Assembly: GCF_027947535.2 (NCBI RefSeq) | Contig: NZ_JAAGKO020000007.1 | Span: 164,432-228,431, forward strand | Reading direction: 5' to 3' | Source: Streptantibioticus silvisoli | GTDB lineage: Bacteria; Actinomycetota; Actinomycetes; Streptomycetales; Streptomycetaceae | Length of the DNA stretch: 64,000 bases | Shown here: positions 34,744-42,605 of the stretch, piece after piece | Position numbering within the stretch: the stretch's first letter is position 1 | Layout: each line of letters begins with the position of its first letter | The notes under the pieces: generated by a model | The model's input: the letters and a program-made list of their open reading frames with translations, nothing else | What the model was told of the DNA's origin: nothing | Databases searched by the model: none | Made by a program: the position numbers and the translations under genes

Positions 34744-35270
34744 CTGCTCTCCTCGCTTCGGGAGCGGCCGTGCATGAGCGACCGCTTAGTATCCGGCATC
34801 GAAACGGTAGGGGGGCCATGACCGAGTGTCAACGCCCCACGGGCGGATGTGGCTCACCGCATGCGCGCCGCGCACGCCCGCCGGGGGGCACCCGTACGCG
34901 TGCGGGGGGCGATTCGTATGCCTGTGGGGGCGGCAGGGGTCGGGGCCAGGGGCGCGTCGGCACCGGTGGCGGCCGGGGCCGGCGGCTGGTCGGGGCCGGT
35001 GGCATTCGTATGCCTGCCGGGGCGGCAGGGGTCGGGGCCAGGGGCGCGTCGGCACCGGTGGCGGCCGGGGCCGGTGGCAGGTCGGCACCGGTGGCGGGCC
35101 CGGGTCAGCGGCTGGCCGACACCGCGGCCGGTCCCCCGTTGCGCAATGGCAGCCCGCCGCCGGGCCTCACACCGTCCGCCGTCGGCACCCCCGTACCGGG
35201 CCGACGCCGCACCGGATCCCCGGCCCGACCCCACGGGCACCGGTGCCGCCGACCCGCCCGGTGGGCGGGG
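34744..35270. repeat. Spacer with a duplicated 92-bp unit
   Basis: Two direct copies of a roughly 92-bp segment start with ATTCGTATGCCTG at 34912 and 35004 and are nearly identical for the first 70 bases (GGCAGGGGTCGGGGCCAGGG, then GCGTCGGCACCGGTGGCGG). Shorter pieces (GTCGGCACCGGTGGC) recur to about 35095. The copies lie between the fabG promoter and the end of the DUF3037 gene. No gene is visible in the spacer. Confidence 0.75.
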
Positions 35271-35654
35271 TCAGCGCACCAGCAGGTCCAGCAGGCGGTC
35301 GACGTCGGCGGCCGGGTCGGCGGTCAGGCCGGTGTGGATCGGGCCGGGCTGGACGACGGTGCTGCGCGGCGCGGTCAGCCAGCGGAACCGGCGTCCCGCG
35401 TCGTCGCCGGCGGCCTGCCCGGCGTGCGCCCCGCCCCGGCAGACCCCTTCGACGGCGCGCAGCGCGGCGCGCACCCCGGCGAGGTCGGCGGCCGGGTCCA
35501 GGGCACGCAGCCGGTCCTCGTCGAGGTGGATGCGGGCGGCCACGAACGACCGGGCCCGGCAGTACAGCAGCACGCCGGCGTTCATCATCTCGCCGCGCTC
35601 CATGCGCGGCACGACCCGTACGACCGCGTACTCGAAGACGTCCCTGGAGGTCAC
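35271..35654 (-). CDS. DUF3037 protein paired with a HipA-like kinase
   Basis: A 127-residue protein of the DUF3037 family, recognised by FEYAVVRVVPRMERGEMMNAGVLLYCR at its start. Its function is unknown. The GTG start overlaps the stop of the HipA-like gene by four bases (GTGA), so the pair is translationally coupled. In many bacteria DUF3037 genes lie next to HipA-like genes, which suggests a shared job, perhaps partner or target recognition for the kinase; that is inference. Confidence 0.8.
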   Translation of the reverse strand: MTSRDVFEYAVVRVVPRMERGEMMNAGVLLYCRARSFVAARIHLDEDRLRALDPAADLAGVRAALRAVEGVCRGGAHAGQAAGDDAGRRFRWLTAPRSTVVQPGPIHTGLTADPAADVDRLLDLLVR

Positions 35655-36475
35655 TTGGCCTTCCCCTCCACCCACGGGCGCAGCCACTGCGGCGGTGGAT
35701 CGGCCTGCCGCGGGGCGCCGGTCAGCGTGATGCGGCCGGCGATGTCCGGGGCGCGGCCAGCGAGGGTGGCGACGTAGGCGCGGCGCACGTCGTCGGGGTC
35801 GTCGAAGCCGGGTTCGCCGGCCAGCCACTCGTCGGGGATGGCGGCGGCGACCTCGGCGAGCAGGTCAGCGGTGACCTCGGGGGCCAGCCGGGCGGCCGCG
35901 GCGGCGACGGTGGCCTCGGTGGCGAACCGCGACAGCGCGTGGTCGGTGGCGTTGTACGGCTTGGCGGCGGAGGCGGCGGCGCCGGGCCAGTTGTGGTGCC
36001 AGATCATGGCGGCGCCGTGGTCGATGAGCCACAGGCCGCCGTGCCACATGAGCATGTTGGGGTTGCGCCAGGAGCGGTCGACGTTGTTGATCAGCGCGTC
36101 GAACCACACGACGCGGCCGGCGAGTTCGGGGTCGACCTCGAAGCCGAGCGGGTCGAAGCCGACCGAGCCGGGCAGGTAGTCCATGCCGAGGTTGAGGCCG
36201 CCGCTGGCCTTGAGGATGTCCTGCACCTCCTCGTCCGGCTCGCCGAGCGCGATCACCGGGTCGAACTCCAGCCGCACCAGCTCGGGCATCGGCAGCCCCA
36301 GGCGGCGGGCGAGTTCACCGGCGACCACCTCGGCGACGAGCGCCTTGCGGCCCTGCGCCGCGCCGGTGAACTTCGCCACGTACGTGCCCAGGTCGTCCGC
36401 CTCGACGATCCCCGGCACCGATCCGCCCTCACGCAACGGCGTGATGTAGCGGATCGCGGTCACTTCGGAGAGCAT
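35651..36475 (-). CDS. HipA-family kinase-like protein (short form)
   Basis: A 274-residue protein with the kinase core of the HipA family but shorter than the classical toxin (about 440 residues) and without its N-terminal HipA_N domain. The catalytic loop is NNVDRSWRNPNMLM (Asp and Asn) and the metal-binding aspartate lies in WLIDHGA. An N-terminal ATP-binding part has GTYVAKF. Classical HipA phosphorylates glutamyl-tRNA synthetase, but no hipB-like antitoxin is beside this gene; instead it is followed by DUF3037. Whether it is toxic is unknown. Confidence 0.82.
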   Translation of the reverse strand: MLSEVTAIRYITPLREGGSVPGIVEADDLGTYVAKFTGAAQGRKALVAEVVAGELARRLGLPMPELVRLEFDPVIALGEPDEEVQDILKASGGLNLGMDYLPGSVGFDPLGFEVDPELAGRVVWFDALINNVDRSWRNPNMLMWHGGLWLIDHGAAMIWHHNWPGAAASAAKPYNATDHALSRFATEATVAAAAARLAPEVTADLLAEVAAAIPDEWLAGEPGFDDPDDVRRAYVATLAGRAPDIAGRITLTGAPRQADPPPQWLRPWVEGKAK

Positions 36476-36562
36476 CCGGCCAGGTTATCGGGGCGCGGGT
36501 GCCGCGCCCACCGGATTTCGCACGGCCCGCGGCGGCCGGCCGACGGCACCGTCCAAGACCGC

Positions 36563-36606
36563 CGCGAGGATTCCCGGCGCGGACGATCGCGAGGATTCCC
36601 GGCGCG
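36563..36606. repeat. 25-bp-period direct repeat in a divergent promoter region
   Basis: CGCGAGGATTCCCGGCGCG occurs at 36563 and again at 36588. The repeat lies between the HipA-like start and the Rieske start, about 90-170 bases from either, and could be a regulator site. Confidence 0.5.
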
Positions 36607-36731
36607 CCGGTGAACGGCGACAGGCGGCGGCGCGTATGAGGTGGAGACGTACGGACCAGCCGGCCGGCGGCCCTCCCACGGGGTCCCGGCGGCACCGGGT
36701 CCGGCGGGACGACCGAGAAGGACACACACGT

Positions 36732-37211
36732 ATGGACATCACCTCCGCAACCCCCACCGGCGCCACCACCCGGCGCACCGTGGTCGCGATGGCGGGCGCC
36801 AGCGGGCTGGCCGTGGCACTGGCCGCCTGCGGCGGTTCGGGCAGCAAGTCGGCCACCTCGTCGGCGGCGCCGTCCGCGGCCGGCGGATCGGGCGGGTCCT
36901 CCTCGGCGCCCGCCGGCGGCTCGGGCACCGCGCTGGCGAAGACCTCGGAGATCCCGGAGGGCGGCGGCAAGATCTTCGCCGACCAGAAGGTCGTGGTGAC
37001 CCAGCCGAAGGCGGGCGAGTTCAAGTGCTTCTCGGCGGTGTGCACCCACCAGGGCTGCACCGTCGCGCAGGTGAAGGACGGCACGATCGACTGCCCGTGC
37101 CATGGCAGCAAGTTCCACATCGCGGACGGCAGCGTGGCCGGCGGCCCGGCACCGCGCCCGCTGCCGGCGGAGAAGTTCTCCGTCTCCGGCGGCGAGATCA
37201 CCCTGGGCTGA
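36732..37211 (+). CDS. Rieske [2Fe-2S] lipoprotein with Tat signal
   Basis: A 159-residue exported iron-sulfur protein. R14-R15 begin a Tat-type signal and LAAC at 30-33 is a lipobox, so it is probably a lipid-anchored, folded Rieske protein on the outer face of the membrane. A Gly/Ser/Ala linker follows. Cluster ligands are C104 and H106 (CTHQGC, 104-109) and C123 and H124 (CPCHGS, 121-126), with C109/C121 able to form the Rieske disulfide. It is small and not in a cytochrome bc operon, so it likely serves an alternative electron-transfer route. Confidence 0.9.
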   Translation: MDITSATPTGATTRRTVVAMAGASGLAVALAACGGSGSKSATSSAAPSAAGGSGGSSSAPAGGSGTALAKTSEIPEGGGKIFADQKVVVTQPKAGEFKCFSAVCTHQGCTVAQVKDGTIDCPCHGSKFHIADGSVAGGPAPRPLPAEKFSVSGGEITLG

Positions 37212-37220
37212 CGCCCGCCT

Positions 37221-37254
37221 CCCGGGTCCGCCGCCACGTCATGGCGGGCCCGGG
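37221..37254. terminator. Strong hairpin between convergent genes
   Basis: CCCGGGTCCGCC, a ten-base loop, then GGCGGGCCCGGG makes a 12-bp stem (one G-U pair) in the 50-base gap between the Rieske gene and the leftward LysR gene. It can act on both transcripts. Confidence 0.7.
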
Positions 37255-37261
37255 ACGCCCG

Positions 37262-38182
37262 TCACCGCGCAGCGTCGGCCGCGGCGATCTCCCGGCCGGC
37301 CCGGCGCAGGGCGCCGACGGTGACCCGGACCGACGGACGCCGGTCGGTGTCGGTGCGCCAGGCGGCGTAGACGTGCCGGCGCATGGTCTGGCGCACCGGC
37401 ACCACCCGCACCCCGTCGGGCACCGGGCCGCGGCCCAGCCGGGGGCTGACGGCGACCCCGAGACCGGCCGCGACCAGCGCCATCTGGGTCTGGTGCTCCT
37501 CCGCCGCGTGCACGATGCGCGGCTCGACGCCCTTGCCGCGCAGCGTGAACAGCAGCCACTCGCGGCAGAACTGCCCGCGCGGCCAGGCGATCCAGTCGTC
37601 GGCGGCGAAGTCCTCCAGGACGACCGACGCGCGGTCGGCCAGCGGATGGCCGGCCGGGACGACGACATCGGTGACGTCGTCGAGCAGCGGCGCCTTGGAC
37701 AGCCCGTCGGGCAACGGCAGCGGCTTGTTGTACCAGTCGAGGACGACGGCCAGGTCGAGGTCGCCGCGCAGGAGCAGCGGGAGGGACTCGGCCGGTTCGA
37801 TCTCCTCCACGTACGGCCGCAGTTGCGGGTGCTCGTCGCGCAACGCGGTGAGCACCCCGGGGAACAGCCCGCGCGCGGCGGTCGGGAAGGCGCCGACCGC
37901 GAGGGTGCCGACGGCCGCGCCGCGGTGCGCCTCCAGCTCGGAGTGGGCCACCTCGACCATCGACAGGATGCGTTCGGCGTGCCCGGCCAGCAGCCGTCCG
38001 GCGTCGGTCAGCCGGATGCCGCGGCCGTGCCGCGCCAGCAGTTGCTGACCGGTCTCCCGTTCGAGCTTGCCCATCTGCTGGGAGACGGCCGAGGTCGTCA
38101 CGTGCAGCACGTCGGCCGCCGCGCTGACCGAGCCATGGGTTCCGATGGCGTTCAGGACCCGCAGGCGGTCGAGATTCAACAT
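37262..38182 (-). CDS. LysR-family transcriptional regulator
   Basis: A 306-residue LysR regulator with an N-terminal winged helix-turn-helix (LNAIGTHGSVSAAADVLHVTTSAVSQQMGKLE) and a C-terminal co-inducer domain (about 90-295). It is divergent from an EamA-type exporter gene, and the 74-base gap carries a 16-bp inverted repeat of the T-N11-A type, so it probably controls that exporter and itself. An in-frame ATG six codons upstream (38200) would overlap the operator; I prefer 38182. Confidence 0.88.
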   Translation of the reverse strand: MLNLDRLRVLNAIGTHGSVSAAADVLHVTTSAVSQQMGKLERETGQQLLARHGRGIRLTDAGRLLAGHAERILSMVEVAHSELEAHRGAAVGTLAVGAFPTAARGLFPGVLTALRDEHPQLRPYVEEIEPAESLPLLLRGDLDLAVVLDWYNKPLPLPDGLSKAPLLDDVTDVVVPAGHPLADRASVVLEDFAADDWIAWPRGQFCREWLLFTLRGKGVEPRIVHAAEEHQTQMALVAAGLGVAVSPRLGRGPVPDGVRVVPVRQTMRRHVYAAWRTDTDRRPSVRVTVGALRRAGREIAAADAAR

Positions 38183-38193
38183 GTAAGCGTTCC

Positions 38194-38209
38194 TAAGCAT
38201 GGTTGCTTA
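38194..38209. promoter_or_regulatory. LysR-type operator (inverted repeat)
   Basis: TAAGCA-TGGT-TGCTTA is a perfect 6-bp inverted repeat in an unusually AT-rich island between the divergent LysR and EamA genes. It contains the T-N11-A core expected for LysR sites. Confidence 0.75.
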
Positions 38210-38256
38210 TTCTTATTGCCTTGTCCTACGAGATGCTCGCCCGGCACTCTAGCGTC

Positions 38257-39333
38257 ATGACCGCCCCCGCCGACTGCCCCTCACCCCTCGACATCCCGCC
38301 GCCCGGCGCCGCGGCCGTCGCGCCTGCGCTCGTCGCGCCCGCCGCGCCCGCGGACGTCGCCGGCGACCGCGGCCCCGGCGGCGACGGCACCGCGCACCGG
38401 GCCTCCTCCCCGCTCCGCCGGTGGTTCGGCGGCTGGCGCTCCCGGTTCCTGACGCTGTCGCTGATCTGGGGCTTCAGCTTCCTGTTCATCAAGGTCGGCA
38501 CCGAGGCGTTCTCCCCGCTCCAGGTCACGCTGGGCCGGATGGCGTGCGGCACGCTGGTGCTGGCCGCGGTGCTGGTCGTGCGGCGCGACCGGCTGCCGCG
38601 CTCACCGCGCACCCTGGCACGCCTGCTGGTCGCCTCGTTCCTGCTCAACGCGCTGCCGTTCTCGCTGTTCGCCTACGCCGAGCTGACGATCCCCTCGACG
38701 CTGGCCGGCATCTGCAACGCGACGACACCGCTGTTCAGCATGGTGCTGTCGTTCGTGGCACTGTCGGAGGACCGTCCGACGCGGCGCCGGGTGGCCGGCG
38801 CCGGAATCGGTTTCGCGGGGGTGATGACGGTGCTGGGCGTCTGGCAGGGCTTCTCCGGCGAGGACCCGCGGGGCACCGCGCTGGCCCTGGTCGCGGCGGC
38901 CAGCTACGCCGTCGGCTGGATCTGGGTACGCCGCACCCTGGCCGGCGTCCCCGAGTCGTCCCTTTCGCTGTCGACGGCGCAACTGGGCCTGGGCACCGTC
39001 CAGTTGGCCATCGCCGTACCGCTGTTCACCTCGGCGCCGGCCGGCTTCCCGGTGCGCTGCGTGCTGGCGGTGGTGGCGCTGGGGACCCTGGGGACGGGGC
39101 TGGCGTACCTGTTGCAGTACGACCTGGTGAAGCAGGCCGGGCCGACGATCGCCACGATGGTGACCTACGTGGTCCCGGTCATCGCCACCGCCGCCGGCGT
39201 ACTGGTGCTGCACGAGGGCCTGAGCTGGAACGAGCCGGTCGGCGCCCTCGTCGTCCTGGCCGGCGCCGCCATCGCCCAGACCCGGACACGGAGCGCCGGC
39301 AAGCCCGGCAAGCCCGGTGGCGGGACGTCGTAG
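38257..39333 (+). CDS. EamA/DMT-family exporter
   Basis: A 358-residue membrane protein. After a 70-residue Ala/Pro-rich cytoplasmic tail there are ten predicted helices in two EamA repeats (about 78-205 and 215-345). Phrases such as LIWGFSFLFIKVG, PFSLFAYAELTIPSTLAGIC and AVVALGTLGTGLAYLLQYDLV are typical of RhtA/YdcZ-like metabolite exporters. Amino acids or toxic metabolites are possible substrates. Controlled most likely by the divergent LysR. Confidence 0.87.
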   Translation: MTAPADCPSPLDIPPPGAAAVAPALVAPAAPADVAGDRGPGGDGTAHRASSPLRRWFGGWRSRFLTLSLIWGFSFLFIKVGTEAFSPLQVTLGRMACGTLVLAAVLVVRRDRLPRSPRTLARLLVASFLLNALPFSLFAYAELTIPSTLAGICNATTPLFSMVLSFVALSEDRPTRRRVAGAGIGFAGVMTVLGVWQGFSGEDPRGTALALVAAASYAVGWIWVRRTLAGVPESSLSLSTAQLGLGTVQLAIAVPLFTSAPAGFPVRCVLAVVALGTLGTGLAYLLQYDLVKQAGPTIATMVTYVVPVIATAAGVLVLHEGLSWNEPVGALVVLAGAAIAQTRTRSAGKPGKPGGGTS

Positions 39334-39534
39334 GAGGGCACAGGGACGGCACGGGGACGTCCTGGGAGGGCACGGCGGCGGGCCGACAGGGCGGCACGGG
39401 CGGCCGGGCGGCACCGGCGGTACGGCAGCACCGGGAACGCCTTGGGACCGCGCCGGCCGCCGACTAAGGCCGTAGGACGTCACCGCCCGCCACTCCCCCG
39501 ACCGTCAGCCGCCGAACCGTCGACCCCGAGCCGC

Positions 39535-39610
39535 ACCGCCCTCACCCGTACCGCCCGGCGCCGGCCGTCCGTACCGCCCTCACCCGTACCGCCCGGCGCC
39601 GGCCGTCCGT
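39535..39610. repeat. 38-bp tandem duplication covering the 3' end of the MocR gene
   Basis: Two identical 38-bp copies lie head to tail (39535-39572 and 39573-39610). The gene stop lies in the second copy as read on the plus strand; the first copy therefore repeats the last codons and the stop downstream of the gene. Confidence 0.8.
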
Positions 39611-40920
39611 ACCGCTGCCGCGATCGCGGCGGACAGCGGTTCGACGTCGGCAGGGGTCAGGGGGGAGACGGTGACCCGCACGCCGGGGCCGGAGGACAGG
39701 CGGAAGCGGGCGCCGGGGGCGACCGCCCAGCCGGCCGCCAGCAGGCGGGTGACGGCGGCCGTCTCGTCGGGCACCGGGATCCAGACGTTCATCCCGCTGC
39801 GGCCGGTCGCCGCCACCCCGCGGTCCGCCAGCGCGGCGAGCAGCCCGTCGCGGCGCACCGCGTAGGCGGCGGCGACCGCGGCCGGGTCCACCGCGCCGGT
39901 GCGCCACAGGTGGACGACGGCCCGCTGGAGCAGGTGGCTGACCCAGCCGGGGCCGAGCCGGTGGCGGCCGGCGATCCGCCCGACGGTGACCGGGTCGCCG
40001 GTGAGCACGCCGAGCCGCAGGTCGGGACCGTATGCCTTGGCGACCGAGCGGACCAGCACCCAGTGCGTCGTGACGCCGGACAGCGGGTGCACCGGCAGGT
40101 CGGACAGGCCGTGCAGGTGGTCGTCGTCGATGACCAGCGTGCCCGGATGCCCCGCCAGCACCTCGCGCAGCGCCGCGGCCCGGTCGGCGCCGATCGCCGC
40201 ACCGGTCGGGTTCTGGCCCCGGTCGGTGACCAGCAGCGCCCGGGCGCCCTGCCGCAGCGCGCGGTCCACCTCGCCGGGCAGCGGCCCGTCGTCGTCGGCC
40301 GCGACGCCCACCGGCCGCAGACCGAGCGCGGGCAGCATGTCGAAGACGCTGCCCCAGCCGGGGTCCTCGACCGCGACCGCGTCGCCGGGCCGCAGGTGGG
40401 CGGTGAGGGCCCGTTCGATGGCGTCCAGCGAACCGGAGGTCACCGCGACCGGCCCTGCCGGGACCCCGTCGGCGTCGAACGCGGACCGGGCGAGCGCCAC
40501 CAGCTCCGGGTCGGCCGGCGGGCGTCCGTAGAGCGCCGGGTCGGCCGCGTGGCGTTCCAGCGCGGCGGCGAACGCCTGGTCGAGCGCGGGCAGCAGCGCC
40601 GGGTCCGGATTGCCCTCGGAGACGTCGCGCACGCCGGGCGGCACGTCGACCCGGACCGCGTCGCGGGAGGTGGTCGCGGGGCGTTGCCGCACCCGGCTGC
40701 CGCGCCGGCCGGCCGTCTCGATGACGCCGCGGTCGCGCAGCAGCCGGTAGGCGGCGGCCACGGTGTTGGGGTTGACCGACAGCTCCTCGGCGAGCTCCCG
40801 CAACGGGGGCAGGGCGGCACCGGGCATCAACACGCCCTGGTCGATGGCCCGTTCGACGTCGGCCGCGATGTCCGTGGCGCGCCGGCCAGTGATTCGATAC
40901 TCTCCTAGCACAAAATGCAT
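39580..40920 (-). CDS. MocR-type regulator (GntR helix-turn-helix fused to aminotransferase fold)
   Basis: A 446-residue MocR protein. Residues about 10-75 are the GntR winged helix (LPPLRELAEELSVNPNTVAAAYRLL). Residues about 95-440 are a type I aminotransferase-like domain, with K295 (RSVAKAYGPDLRLG) as the PLP lysine and D266/D267 in IDDDH. MocR proteins commonly sense PLP and control vitamin B6 genes. The divergent neighbour is a PNPOx-type protein and a palindrome lies between, which supports that role. The ATG lies within the operator-like region without ribosome site, so the mRNA may be leaderless or the start slightly further in (GTG at 40911). Confidence 0.87.
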   Translation of the reverse strand: MHFVLGEYRITGRRATDIAADVERAIDQGVLMPGAALPPLRELAEELSVNPNTVAAAYRLLRDRGVIETAGRRGSRVRQRPATTSRDAVRVDVPPGVRDVSEGNPDPALLPALDQAFAAALERHAADPALYGRPPADPELVALARSAFDADGVPAGPVAVTSGSLDAIERALTAHLRPGDAVAVEDPGWGSVFDMLPALGLRPVGVAADDDGPLPGEVDRALRQGARALLVTDRGQNPTGAAIGADRAAALREVLAGHPGTLVIDDDHLHGLSDLPVHPLSGVTTHWVLVRSVAKAYGPDLRLGVLTGDPVTVGRIAGRHRLGPGWVSHLLQRAVVHLWRTGAVDPAAVAAAYAVRRDGLLAALADRGVAATGRSGMNVWIPVPDETAAVTRLLAAGWAVAPGARFRLSSGPGVRVTVSPLTPADVEPLSAAIAAAVRTAGAGRYG

Positions 40921-40922
40921 TA

Positions 40923-40934
40923 TGCACTAGTGCA
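40923..40934. promoter_or_regulatory. Palindromic operator between MocR and PNPOx genes
   Basis: TGCACTAGTGCA is a perfect 12-bp palindrome, extended on the left by a second ATGCAT (40915-40920). It lies in the 41-base gap between the divergent starts, an expected place for MocR binding. Confidence 0.65.
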
Positions 40935-40961
40935 ATGACGTCCGCCAGGAGGAGCGCGTCC

Positions 40962-41624
40962 ATGTCGCAGGCCACCCCGTACCCGATCACCGACCGCAAC
41001 GTCCCCACCCGTTCCAAGGAACGCGCCGCCTACGACCGCGAGAGCGTGCACGCGATCCTGGACGAGGGCTACCTGTGCCACCTCGGGTTCGTCCGGGACG
41101 GCGCGCCGGTCGTGCTGCCCACCTTGTACGCGCGGATCGGCGAACGGCTCTACGTGCACGGGTCGACCGGTTCGCGTCCGCTGCGCGGCGCCGGGCAGGA
41201 CGCGGGCCTGCCGGTCTGCCTGACGGTGACGCTGGTCGACGGCCTCGTGCTGGCCCGGTCCGCGTTCCACCACTCCATCAACTACCGCTCGGTGGTGGTC
41301 CACGGCACCGCGTACCAGGTGACGGACCCGAAGGAACGCGCCCTCGCGCTGGACGCGGTGGTCGACCACATCGTGCCCGGCCGCGCCGACGACTCGCGCC
41401 GCGCCGACGCCCGGGAGCTGGCCGCCACCGCCGTCGTCCGGCTCGACCTCACCGAGGTCTCCGCCAAGATCCGCACCGGCGGCCCCAACGACGACGAGGC
41501 CGACCTGGCCCTGCCCTACTGGTCCGGCGTCGTCCCGGTCACCGAGCACCGCGGCACCCCGGCCCCCGCCGCCGACCTCGACCCGACGATCGCACTGCCC
41601 GGGTACCTCAGCACGGAACGGTGA
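40962..41624 (+). CDS. Pyridoxamine-5'-phosphate-oxidase-family flavoprotein
   Basis: A 220-residue split-barrel protein. CHLGFVRDGAPVVLPTLYARIGERLYVHGSTGS and the following CLTVTLVDGLVLARSAFHHSINYRSVV are typical of the PNPOx-like, FMN-binding (Pyridox_ox_2) group rather than true PdxH. It may act on a B6 vitamer, heme or another flavin-dependent substrate. It is divergent from MocR; AGGAGGAG precedes the ATG at 40962, which I prefer to an ATG at 40935 lying at the edge of the operator. Confidence 0.85.
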   Translation: MSQATPYPITDRNVPTRSKERAAYDRESVHAILDEGYLCHLGFVRDGAPVVLPTLYARIGERLYVHGSTGSRPLRGAGQDAGLPVCLTVTLVDGLVLARSAFHHSINYRSVVVHGTAYQVTDPKERALALDAVVDHIVPGRADDSRRADARELAATAVVRLDLTEVSAKIRTGGPNDDEADLALPYWSGVVPVTEHRGTPAPAADLDPTIALPGYLSTER

Positions 41625-41648
41625 GCCGGGGAGCCGGGAGCCGGTATC

Positions 41649-41716
41649 GGCAGCGGCAGCGGCAGCGGCAGCGGCAGCGGCAGCGGCAGCGGCAGCGGCA
41701 GCGGCAGCGGCAGCGG
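41649..41716. repeat. Hexanucleotide microsatellite (GGCAGC) x 11
   Basis: Eleven perfect copies of GGCAGC begin just 24 bases after the stop of the PNPOx-family gene and end in a run of G. The tract lies in a 197-base spacer between convergent genes. Confidence 0.95.
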
Positions 41717-41821
41717 GGGGAGCCGTTCATCGGACTGTCGTAGCACCGGCTCCGCGGCCGGCATCCACCGTCCGGGCGTACCGACCCCACGCGCCCTGAT
41801 CGCGCCCACCGCCCTCCGGCG

Positions 41822-42382
41822 TCACCCCTCGGCGACGTCCGCGGCGGGCGGCGCGAGGCGGGCCGGGTCGACCCCGGCGGCGCGCAGCACCTCGGCCGCG
41901 CGGGCGTCCGGGTCGGCGGCGAGGGCGCCGAGCAGGTCGACGCCCTCGATCCGGCCGGCCCCGCGGGCGGCGGCGCGACCGACCGCGTCGGTGAGCGCGA
42001 TCAGGGCGCAGGGGCTGTAGCCGGTGGAGCCGGCGGCCGGCGGCCGGTCGGCGGCGCCCTCGACGGTGGAGCGCCAGCGCAGCCCGTAGCCGATGCTGCG
42101 CTGGGCGAGGTAGGCCAGTACCCGGGCGACCCGCAGGGCCGGATCGGCGGCCGCGGCACCGTTCGCCGCCCGGCCGAGCGCCTCGCGGGCGCCCGCGTCG
42201 CACTCCAGCAGCGCGTGCAGCAGGTGGGCGGTGTCGATCTGCCGTTCGGCGTCGCGGTGCGCCCGCCGCCGGGCGCCGGCTATCACCGCACGCAGTTCGG
42301 GGCCGGCCCAGGACGCCGCCGCCGGGCGTCCACCGCGGCCGTGTTCACGTGAGGTGGCCTGCGGCCGGATGTCGCTTCGCAC
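41822..42382 (-). CDS. Clp N-terminal-domain-like protein
   Basis: A 186-residue protein made of two Clp_N-type repeats (about 28-95 and 115-175): AHRDAERQIDTAHLLHALLE and GRIEGVDLLGALAADPDARA match the helical repeats that ClpA/ClpC use to dock adaptors. There is no ATPase module. Stand-alone Clp-N proteins are frequent in Streptomyces and may act as adaptors or decoys for the Clp protease. The GTG start has only a weak GAGGT site. It lies between two B6-type genes. Confidence 0.72.
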   Translation of the reverse strand: MRSDIRPQATSREHGRGGRPAAASWAGPELRAVIAGARRRAHRDAERQIDTAHLLHALLECDAGAREALGRAANGAAAADPALRVARVLAYLAQRSIGYGLRWRSTVEGAADRPPAAGSTGYSPCALIALTDAVGRAAARGAGRIEGVDLLGALAADPDARAAEVLRAAGVDPARLAPPAADVAEG

Positions 42383-42605
42383 ACCTCACACCCCATCAGA
42401 TGCCGACGGCCCCGGCGTCCCCGCCGGGGGGCATCTTCCCGTCCTCCGGCGGAAGGGCACGCGCGAACGGCGTCTCATCCTTCAGGTGGACAACCCGGAC
42501 GGACGTCTGAGGGTCCACCGTCCGACGCGCCGGGGGGACCGTCGCCCTCCCCGCGTCAGGACACCGTCGCTCCCCCGGGTCGGGTCCGGTCCGCGCCCGG
42601 ACGCC

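Noticed and set aside
35651..36475. Classical HipA/HipB persistence toxin-antitoxin pair
   Set aside because: No HipB-like helix-turn-helix gene is adjacent and the N-terminal HipA domain is missing; the partner is DUF3037.
36732..37211. Rieske subunit of the cytochrome bc complex
   Set aside because: The protein is far shorter than the QcrA subunit, has a lipobox, and no cytochrome b or c gene is adjacent.
41649..41716. Short repeat array as a possible CRISPR
   Set aside because: The unit is 6 bp, contiguous and without spacers; it is a microsatellite.
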